Shown in pieces: positions 1 to 4,795 of a stretch of 6,097 nucleotides of DNA (positions are counted from its first letter, which is position 1; every line of letters begins with the position of its first letter). The notes beneath the pieces were generated by a model. The model made no database searches and was not told the DNA's origin. It saw only the letters and a list, made by a program, of their open reading frames with translations. Origin of the DNA: Methanobacteriota archaeon (GTDB lineage: Archaea > Thermoplasmatota > Poseidoniia > Poseidoniales > Thalassarchaeaceae). The translations under genes were made by a program, and so were the position numbers. The stretch lies in NCBI GenBank assembly GCA_002685315.1, contig NYXJ01000045.1:2388-8484 (forward strand), read 5' to 3'.

Positions 1-118
1 TAACCGTTGTAGTGCTATCCATCAACTTCGCTACCCTTTGATTCACATACGAGCGTAAGGGGAGCCCATGCGTTCAGTAGTAGAAATCGTGGCCTATGAA
101 GGACTAATATTTTCTAAT
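1..118. other. Intergenic, about 47% GC, no supported gene
   Basis: No complete gene is supported. On the minus strand an ATG at 22 opens a frame that leaves the window after seven codons; it could be the start of the next gene but is far too short to judge. On the plus strand a 47-codon frame from 68 runs antisense into the end of the surface-protein gene and looks like chance. Composition is more GC-rich than the flanking gene, like the islands near 1300-1389 and 1678-1797. Confidence 0.35.
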
Positions 119-1243
119 CTAATTTTTACGAATAATGGCCGCAGCCATTACTATAGAAATTATAGACAAAGAGATGGAAAATGGGCTATTCAGATTAACC
201 GTAATTCCTGATGAATCGTTGTTTAATTTAATCTCTTGAACTCCTTCCCAAGATGGACAGAAATCAATTACCTTGCCTTCTCGTTTGTCATTTTCGTTAT
301 ATACATCTACACGCATTAAGAGTTGTACATCGTAATTGTCAGTATCCTCTTTAATGTCCCAGGACGCTTTGAAAATCCTCTGTACAGTTTCTCCCACTTC
401 GAAGGTTAATGGTTCTGAATCATATTCTAAATTTACCTCGCCAAATGTAGATTCCCTATATTCGACATAGTCATCTAGGCTCAAATCTCGAATAATTATT
501 TGAAAAGAAAAATCAACAGAAAAATTCTTTGTTCCAAGAAAATTCCCATCTGCAGTAAGTTCCAAAAGCAATTCAGAAAAATCTGATTTATCACACATAA
601 TACGCTCCGACTCGTCGTGGTTGTAGCTATAGGCTGATTCAGGAATTGCTGAGTAATCAGGAATTATTGTATACCATGGATGGATTTCGATCTGCACTTC
701 CTCATCAACAGGCTCACAAACATCACAGGGGATAATCGCCGAATATCTTACCACTTCTGCTGTAGATGTGAAAATATAAATTCCTTCAGCGGCATATTTA
801 TCTGCAGAAATTTTGTGACAGAATACTACTTCAGAACTTGCTTGGACAATGATTTCACGACCAATTTCGTCTGCATCATATGCACAAATCCGCTCGCCCC
901 AACCCTCAGACGATTCATATAGCCCATCTACATTATGCTCCCATTCCTCAGATATTTTCACTGTTATATCATGTGGATTATTATTAGAAATTGTGCACTT
1001 TATATACTCGTACTCGTATTCGTATTCAACCTCAAGTCCCCTACCAATGACTTCTACGCAAGAATAATCTATTTCAGGAGCGTATGGGTTTTGTTGACTG
1101 GAAACATTTGGAATACCAGACAATAGGAATAAAAATATCGCTATGACAATTTTTATTGTAGTCAAACTTTGTGAGACTCTATCCACAATTGTCACAGATT
1201 GCCAATTGCTAGTAAGTCTTCTTACTGCACATACACCTTCCAA
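119..1243 (-). CDS. Secreted cysteine-containing surface protein with C-terminal membrane anchor, function unknown
   Basis: I do not recognise a family. The longest frame (374 residues) starts at a TTG. A hydrophobic stretch at residues 31-44 followed by small residues (to about 50) looks like a signal peptide. Residues 354-371 form a second hydrophobic helix followed only by Arg-Lys-Asn, so the protein is probably exported and held in the membrane by its C-terminus. The region between is acidic and beta-like. It has eight cysteines (62, 83, 120, 142, 173, 176, 217, 329), including a CDVC pair, an even number compatible with disulfides outside the cell. Residues 73-80 are four Glu-Tyr repeats encoded by a hexamer repeat. 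The start is uncertain: there is no ATG upstream of the signal helix and no clear ribosome site. GTG at 1195 or 1186, or TTG at 1165, would give a signal peptide of more normal length than the 1243 start. The gene is monocistronic as far as can be seen. Confidence 0.78.
   Translation of the reverse strand: MEGVCAVRRLTSNWQSVTIVDRVSQSLTTIKIVIAIFLFLLSGIPNVSSQQNPYAPEIDYSCVEVIGRGLEVEYEYEYEYIKCTISNNNPHDITVKISEEWEHNVDGLYESSEGWGERICAYDADEIGREIIVQASSEVVFCHKISADKYAAEGIYIFTSTAEVVRYSAIIPCDVCEPVDEEVQIEIHPWYTIIPDYSAIPESAYSYNHDESERIMCDKSDFSELLLELTADGNFLGTKNFSVDFSFQIIIRDLSLDDYVEYRESTFGEVNLEYDSEPLTFEVGETVQRIFKASWDIKEDTDNYDVQLLMRVDVYNENDKREGKVIDFCPSWEGVQEIKLNNDSSGITVNLNSPFSISLSIISIVMAAAIIRKN
1004..1027 (-). 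repeat. Hexanucleotide repeat GARTAY x4 inside the surface-protein gene
   Basis: Read on the minus strand, this is four consecutive copies of GAA/GAG-TAC/TAT, encoding Glu-Tyr four times (residues 73-80). Because the unit is six bases, gain or loss of a unit would change length without shifting the frame. The third codon positions differ between copies (GAA TAC, GAA TAC, GAG TAC, GAG TAT), so it is a slightly degenerate tandem repeat. Confidence 0.85.
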
Positions 1244-1389
1244 CTTGTCTTACTGCCTAGAGTTATGAGTTAGCAATTACTGAATTAATGAGTTTGTAGT
1301 CCGCCTTTTCAAAGCCTACCCCTTGCTTCAGTCTGAATCATAGGGTTTTCAAAGGGATAGTCTAATTTTCCGAAAGCCTTGAGGCCGCC

Positions 1390-1641
1390 TTACTCGTAGA
1401 AAGTCATTTTAAACCCAATTAAGAAACTCAAGATTGCCATCATTATAAATATCAAAATACCCAAACCTCCTGTACCATCAGCAGGTCCCGCCACTAGGTA
1501 TAGTATAGCAATTAATAATGTGAGAATAGAGCCAATTATAATCAGAATAATTCCGAGTACTTTCCGAATCTTTGGGGGTATCAATTCTATGATGGTCTCA
1601 AATATTACCTCAAATATATGGAATAATAACCTATCAATCAC
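1390..1641 (-). CDS. Small two-helix membrane protein, function unknown
   Basis: This 83-residue protein starts at GTG, with a weak AGGG about seven bases upstream. The first 25 residues could form an amphipathic helix rich in Phe, Ile and Glu. They end at the basic segment PPKIRK (residues 22-27), and two hydrophobic helices follow at about 28-51 and 59-78. A short glycine-rich loop (PADGTGG) joins them. By the positive-inside rule the loop should be outside and both termini inside. No catalytic or binding motif is visible and I do not recognise the family. It sits about 175 bp downstream of the esterase gene and about 145 bp upstream of the surface-protein gene, so it is probably its own transcription unit. 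After its stop codon the same frame stays open for 26 more codons, to 1309. Confidence 0.72.
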   Translation of the reverse strand: MIDRLLFHIFEVIFETIIELIPPKIRKVLGIILIIIGSILTLLIAILYLVAGPADGTGGLGILIFIMMAILSFLIGFKMTFYE

Positions 1642-1677
1642 AACATTCCCTAATTGTTAGAGTTTACAACTCTTTTC

Positions 1678-1797
1678 CCTGCGGCACGATTATTCCTACT
1701 CGTAAATTCCTGTTGGAACGGTACCCTCCCATGCAACACCCTTCCGTGAGTATCTGGCGCATGGGAGGCACTGAAAGGGCGGTTCGCAACCCCATTG
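1678..1797. other. GC-rich intergenic island with hairpin potential, identity unknown
   Basis: This stretch is about 54% GC by hand count, against about 38% in the adjoining esterase gene. It contains three possible stem-loops: TTCC/GGAA around 1707-1718, the perfect 10-bp inverted repeat at 1725-1768, and GGTT/AACC around 1781-1791. GC-rich islands in AT-rich genomes often mark structured RNAs, mobile-element relics or dispersed repeats. I could not match it to tRNA, SRP RNA, RNase P RNA or a known element. On the plus strand a 42-codon frame (ATG 1731 to TGA 1859) runs through it, and on the minus strand a frame of about 46 codons is open. Neither has a ribosome site, so coding is not claimed. 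Confidence 0.4.
1725..1768. repeat. Perfect 10-bp inverted repeat with 24-nt loop
   Basis: CCTCCCATGC at 1725-1734 is the exact reverse complement of GCATGGGAGG at 1759-1768. Seven of the ten pairs are G-C, so the hairpin would be stable as RNA on either strand. It lies 50 bp or more beyond the end of the esterase gene and has no T-run after it on the minus strand, so it does not look like a simple terminator. Confidence 0.7.
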
Positions 1798-1817
1798 ATT
1801 CAGCAATTAATATTACA

Positions 1818-2765
1818 TTATTTAGTGAAATCTTTCAAGAAATTCCATGCAATTTGTGAAGCATCAATTCCGGTTGGATTCCCCTCAGCTCCTTCAAAAT
1901 CATTTAGATATGGATTATGTTGGGCATAATTCATTGTGAATAAAACAACCTCTGTATTATTTGCACAATTAGTAAATTTTTTGATTGAATAATCCCAATT
2001 AAGAGTCTCTAAATCTGGAGTCAAACCTGGGCAATTGTTTGCATCTGCCCAATGATACATGTTCTGAATAGCCCCTTCATCACCTTCCAAAGTTCCAACA
2101 ACCTGTAAAGATGCAGTGGAAGAAGAACCATACAATAAAAGTGGATCAATCAAACCGTGTATCTCCATAATTGGCACAGGAAAATAATCTGAAGGTATTG
2201 GTTCATCTGTATAACCAGCCATACAGGCTACTGCTGTAATTATTTCACTTGCTATACTAGCCATCTCCTGACTCATGTAACATCCATTACTCCAACCAGT
2301 AAGATAAATCCTATTTTCATCTATATTTCTTTCTTCTATTACTCTATCTATTAGTTTTAGTAGGAATCCGACATCATTCTCTTCAGTGCAACACCAACCG
2401 AAATTCCAACCATTGTCAACACCTTCTGGATGCAAAATTAAAACATTATCTTGGTCAGTAATTCTAGAGTAATCAGAAAGATTTGATTGTTCATCTACAG
2501 TTACTCCTAGCCCATGGAGATCCATTAGTAATGGGCATGAGTTATCTTCACAGAAACCATAAGTTGCAGTTTCTGGAATATGAATTAGCCAACACCTTTC
2601 TTTATTGTCAAAATCGAAACACTCCCTCTCGTCGACTGGTCCAATATAAGGAACCTCTATCAGTGTATCAGAGTTTTCTGAATTATCATCAGTGATGCAA
2701 CCAGCAAGTGTTGCTGAAAGCATAATCATAATGGTGAATACTGCCGTGAACATCCGAGTATGCAT
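1818..2765 (-). CDS. Lipoprotein alpha/beta hydrolase, LpqC / PHB-depolymerase-like / feruloyl-esterase-like
   Basis: This is a secreted serine esterase, probably cutting ester bonds in polymers or plant- and alga-type phenolic esters; the substrate is not deducible. The 315 residues begin with a lipoprotein signal: hydrophobic helix 6-20, then lipobox LAGC with the modified Cys at 23. It then follows the family plan. HGLG at 84-87 is the oxyanion region. WNFGWCC and the D-V-x-F segment lie at about 120-134. GWSNG at 157-161 carries the nucleophile Ser159. HGLID at 203-207 holds the acid Asp207. His283 in AQHNPY stands where the family usually has GHxWPG. The C-terminal IDASQIAWNF segment is also typical. 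Cys245 and Cys267 match a conserved pair; eleven cysteines in total suggest disulfides. The start is the ATG at 2765 (a second Met at codon 5 is possible); no ribosome site is seen, so the transcript may be leaderless or short-leadered. The length is normal for the family. Confidence 0.9.
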   Translation of the reverse strand: MHTRMFTAVFTIMIMLSATLAGCITDDNSENSDTLIEVPYIGPVDERECFDFDNKERCWLIHIPETATYGFCEDNSCPLLMDLHGLGVTVDEQSNLSDYSRITDQDNVLILHPEGVDNGWNFGWCCTEENDVGFLLKLIDRVIEERNIDENRIYLTGWSNGCYMSQEMASIASEIITAVACMAGYTDEPIPSDYFPVPIMEIHGLIDPLLLYGSSSTASLQVVGTLEGDEGAIQNMYHWADANNCPGLTPDLETLNWDYSIKKFTNCANNTEVVLFTMNYAQHNPYLNDFEGAEGNPTGIDASQIAWNFLKDFTK

Positions 2766-2827
2766 GGTAATTGACTAGTTCACTTGTTTTTCAAATGTAC
2801 GGTATTTACTGTTGCTGAAAGGAGGCC

Positions 2828-2845
2828 GATATCAATATCAGTATC
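2828..2845 (-). repeat. Three tandem GATAYY hexamers upstream of the esterase gene
   Basis: On the minus strand the three successive hexamers are GATACT, GATATT and GATATC. They lie 63-80 bp upstream of the esterase ATG and about 20 bp past the stop of the upstream gene. They could be a regulator site or chance in AT-rich DNA. Confidence 0.3.
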
Positions 2846-2866
2846 TAGTGATTAGGGACTTTAAGG

Positions 2867-3247
2867 TTACATCAGAGCCGAGTATAGGCAGATAGCAATC
2901 ATGGTCGGAAGCACGATCATCGGAAGTGTTGGAATACTGTCCGTGTAGCCTCTGAACTTTGGGGCCGCTACTGTAACCAAGAAGGCAGCTAAACCCATAG
3001 CTGTACCTGTCAGAATGGCCTCAGCGGCTACCGCATCTTCAATATTGAAACTACAGTAGATATTGACCATCGCGAGGGCCAGTAAACCTCCACCAATCGC
3101 CATCCTCATGGCAGACGATTCTCCACTTTCGATACCTTCGACGTCTCCGAAGATGCTCTTATTGAATCCGACCGGATCAATGTTCATTTTAAGTCCTATT
3201 AACAGCGCTACGCTGCCTACTATCTGCATGGCAAGGATGTGTTCCAT
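2867..3247 (-). CDS. Four-helix membrane protein, function unknown
   Basis: This is a 126-residue protein if started at the ATG at 3247, or 131 if started at the in-frame GTG at 3262. I prefer the ATG because an AGTGAT sequence, a partial match to the archaeal anti-Shine-Dalgarno complement, lies about ten bases before it and includes that GTG. Hydrophobic helices lie at about residues 2-20, 47-65, 71-92 and 105-124. The loop after helix 1 contains Asp, Phe and Asn residues (DPVGFNKSIFGD) and the segment before helix 4 contains PKFRGYTD. There is no metal or catalytic motif. I do not recognise the family. At about 48% GC it is clearly richer than the esterase and cupin genes beside it (about 37-38%), and its alanine- and glycine-rich helices look like a well-adapted core gene. 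The gap of about 100 bp to the esterase gives no proof of co-transcription. Confidence 0.82.
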   Translation of the reverse strand: MEHILAMQIVGSVALLIGLKMNIDPVGFNKSIFGDVEGIESGESSAMRMAIGGGLLALAMVNIYCSFNIEDAVAAEAILTGTAMGLAAFLVTVAAPKFRGYTDSIPTLPMIVLPTMIAICLYSALM

Positions 3248-3501
3248 GTTGATATTAATCACTAGGGGGTACTTTATGGTATGTGTTTATTCTGGGCACT
3301 CACTATTTCATAATCCACTCATTATTCCCAATCAGTCAATATCTTGAGAGACATAGTTAGATTCTACTTAGGACTTAAGTCGAACCATACAGAAATTGTC
3401 TATCGAACTCATTGTGACTACTTATGTATTTATCGAATTATGACATGATATACCATAGCTCCAAACACTCAATTTAAACATTTTTCCTGCACACAACAGC
3501 G

Positions 3502-3861
3502 TCATATCCATACATCATTTGAGGCGGTTAGGTCACTCTCTGAGTTACCTGTATTTGGAACACCACGCGGTTCGATAATCATGACTTTACATTCATTTTC
3601 AGCCCATGGCTTGTGTTCAATTCCTTTTGGAACCACAAACATATCACCTTCGTTCAATTGCAAAGTTTCATTTTCGAAATCAATTTTCATCTCACCTTCA
3701 ATAACGATGAATGTCTCATCGGTATCATCATGATTGTGCCAAACAAATTCGCCTTGAATCTTCACCAATTTGAATTGATAATCATTCATCTCAGCAATTA
3801 CCTTCGGGGACCAGTGATCTGAAAACTTAGATAATTTTTCTTTAAGATTTATTTTTTCCAT
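3502..3861 (-). CDS. Single-domain cupin protein (cupin_2 type)
   Basis: This is a small cytosolic beta-barrel of 119 residues that probably binds one divalent metal. Both cupin motifs are complete. In motif 1, Gly37 leads to His42-x-His44-x4-Glu49 and Gly56. In motif 2, Gly72 leads to Pro78-x-Gly80-x2-His83. His42, His44, Glu49 and His83 are the expected metal ligands. The tail EPRGVPNTGN is typical of a widespread group of short cupins found mostly in bacteria; members have no single known reaction. The frame opens further upstream to a TTG at 3903, but the ATG at 3861 is the better start: it has GGAGTGA five bases upstream, family members begin near this residue (MEKINLKEK), and the longer version would overlap the upstream gene. 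The gene follows the four-helix membrane protein by 16 nt, so the two are probably one operon. The strong ribosome site and bacterial-style family make acquisition by transfer possible but unproven. Confidence 0.92.
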   Translation of the reverse strand: MEKINLKEKLSKFSDHWSPKVIAEMNDYQFKLVKIQGEFVWHNHDDTDETFIVIEGEMKIDFENETLQLNEGDMFVVPKGIEHKPWAENECKVMIIEPRGVPNTGNSESDLTASNDVWI

Positions 3862-3866
3862 AAAAT

Positions 3867-3873
3867 TCACTCC
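3867..3873 (-). promoter_or_regulatory. Ribosome binding site GGAGTGA of the cupin gene
   Basis: On the minus strand GGAGTGA lies five bases before the ATG at 3861. It matches the complement of the 16S 3' end closely and decides the start of the cupin gene. It is by far the clearest ribosome site in the window, as expected for the second gene of an operon in an archaeon that often uses leaderless first genes. Confidence 0.65.
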
Positions 3874-3877
3874 TATC

Positions 3878-4330
3878 TCATTTCCCCTTTTCTTTGATAA
3901 CAAAGAAACCGATGATTATACCTAGAATAACAAGTTCCAGTCTCTCATGCGTACTAGACCAGTATATGAAGTCCACCCAGAATTCATCGATGCCAAGATT
4001 TTTCATTTCAGTATCAAAATCAGAGAGTCTAGAGAATAGGTTCAGAAGCGATATCAAGACGATAAATATCCCAGAACCTAATCTAACCGAGTCTGATCTC
4101 AGCCTTCCGAGGAAATGGAGTCCCGTTACCAGTAGTATAGATATTATCGTGATGGTGTAAAGTAACCATCTCCAGACGTCACCCATGTTACCACCGTACT
4201 CGAAGTAGTCGATTATGTCCCTGAACTCTCCCCAAGCTATCATGATAGTAGGAGCTAGCAGAATAAGACAGGATGTACCTACAAACATGTCCAATGAGGG
4301 CCTCGAATTTTCAACAGATTCCCCTTTCAT
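3878..4330 (-). CDS. Four-helix membrane protein in an operon with the cupin, function unknown
   Basis: This 150-residue protein starts at ATG 4330. Hydrophobic helices lie at about residues 14-33, 52-75, 83-101 and 129-147, followed by a short basic tail (KEKGK). The cytosolic loop GRLRSDSVR between helices 2 and 3 is basic, and the loops around 35-50 and 104-127 are acidic and aromatic (FDTEMKN, DEFWVDFIYW). This supports both termini inside. The helix 4 region starts THERLELV. I see no known motif and do not recognise the family; the overall plan resembles small integral membrane proteins of the DUF type. It ends 16 nt before the cupin ATG, so the two are likely co-transcribed. A stretch AATAAAAAAC about 40-50 bp upstream could serve as a TATA element, and a small AGCC-CTA-GGCT dyad lies in the leader; both are weak. 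Confidence 0.83.
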   Translation of the reverse strand: MKGESVENSRPSLDMFVGTSCLILLAPTIMIAWGEFRDIIDYFEYGGNMGDVWRWLLYTITIISILLVTGLHFLGRLRSDSVRLGSGIFIVLISLLNLFSRLSDFDTEMKNLGIDEFWVDFIYWSSTHERLELVILGIIIGFFVIKEKGK

Positions 4331-4431
4331 GGTACTCGGAGAGCCTAGGGCTAGAAGAGTTTTTCAATGTTTTTTATTAGTTTGATGTCATTGCAATACA
4401 TATGAGTATAGTATGGTTAGACTATGCAATG

Positions 4432-4450
4432 GCCGATAAATCGCCGATAA
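4432..4450 (+). repeat. Direct repeat GCCGATAA x2 spaced 11 bp
   Basis: GCCGATAA occurs at 4432-4439 and again at 4443-4450, a start-to-start distance of 11 bp, close to one DNA turn. It lies about 100-120 bp upstream of the membrane protein-cupin operon, so it could be a paired regulator site. There is no independent support. Confidence 0.3.
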
Positions 4451-4508
4451 GTTCGCTCTCAGTAAACTAATGGGTTTAAGCTGAAATCCATTTGTCTGTA
4501 TATCATTC

Positions 4509-4673
4509 CTATATTACACCTGAGCGATTCAATTCTCTGAATACAATCACTATGCAAATAATGCTAATCAGAATCCCTATCGGCCCTCTCTTGATTTTAG
4601 ATGATGGTTTGAACCCAAGGACTGATTCAGTTTTAGTTGCTAATTTTTCCTCTATCTCAGCTATTGGCTTCAT
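4509..4673 (-). CDS. Small single-pass membrane protein (54 residues), function unknown
   Basis: This is a short ORF from ATG 4673 to TAG 4509. The first 30 residues are soluble and highly charged (mixed Lys and Glu) and end in the basic patch KIKRG. A single hydrophobic helix follows at about 32-45 (IGILISIICIVIVF), and a nine-residue polar tail with two Arg closes the protein. The basic patch before the helix predicts N-terminus inside, as in tail-anchored proteins. This clean soluble-basic-helix-tail layout is unlikely by chance and speaks for a real gene. It begins 122 bp after the symporter stop on the same strand, and a TATA-like TTTATAC lies about 50 bp upstream of the ATG. GAGAGG about 15 bases before the ATG is too far for a normal ribosome site. 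It could be a symporter accessory protein or unrelated. The 64-codon frame on the opposite strand is taken as its shadow. Confidence 0.55.
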   Translation of the reverse strand: MKPIAEIEEKLATKTESVLGFKPSSKIKRGPIGILISIICIVIVFRELNRSGVI

Positions 4674-4720
4674 AAATATAGGTTAATACCTCTCTATATA
4701 ATTAATTCCATATCATATTT

Positions 4721-4727
4721 GTATAAA
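4721..4727 (-). promoter_or_regulatory. TATA-like box upstream of the 54-residue membrane protein
   Basis: On the minus strand the context is AATTTATACAAAT, close to the archaeal TATA consensus. The centre is about 51 bp before the ATG at 4673, so with the usual 25-27 bp distance transcription would start near 4698, leaving a leader of about 25 nt. Just before it a run of five T (4737-4741, minus strand) could end the symporter transcript. Confidence 0.35.
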
Positions 4728-4795
4728 TTAGGGGTTAAAAATTCTCAATTCCGTCCAAATGGTTGAGGATTACAGTCAATTTGATATTTCAGGAA

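Noticed and set aside
1..22. Possible start of another minus-strand gene (ATG at 22, seven codons visible)
   Set aside because: Too short to judge; no ribosome site or promoter that would support it.
68..211. Plus-strand 47-codon frame beginning ATG at 68
   Set aside because: Mostly antisense to the C-terminal end of the surface-protein gene, no ribosome site, no recognisable features.
680..1126. Plus-strand frames opposite the surface-protein gene
   Set aside because: Antisense shadows; Cys/Phe/Ser-rich chance translations without start signals, one containing the mirrored hexamer repeat.
1725..1768. Intrinsic terminator of the esterase gene
   Set aside because: The hairpin starts about 50 bp past the stop codon and no T-run follows it on the minus strand.
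1725..1791. tRNA, SRP RNA or RNase P RNA in the GC-rich island
   Set aside because: The GGTTCGCAACC segment recalls a T-arm, but no acceptor stem, D-arm or anticodon arm fits around it, and no conserved SRP or RNase P core motifs are present.
3063..3347. Plus-strand 94-codon frame
   Set aside because: Antisense to the four-helix membrane protein; its hydrophobic and proline-rich look comes from reading helix codons backwards.
3862..3903. N-terminal extension of the cupin to the TTG at 3903
   Set aside because: It would overlap the upstream gene by 26 bases and skip a strong GGAGTGA-spaced ATG; the family starts near the ATG at 3861.
4492..4686. Plus-strand 64-codon frame
   Set aside because: It lies antisense to the 54-residue minus-strand ORF, which has a coherent basic patch-helix-tail layout and upstream TATA-like box; the plus frame shows no such structure and no ribosome site.
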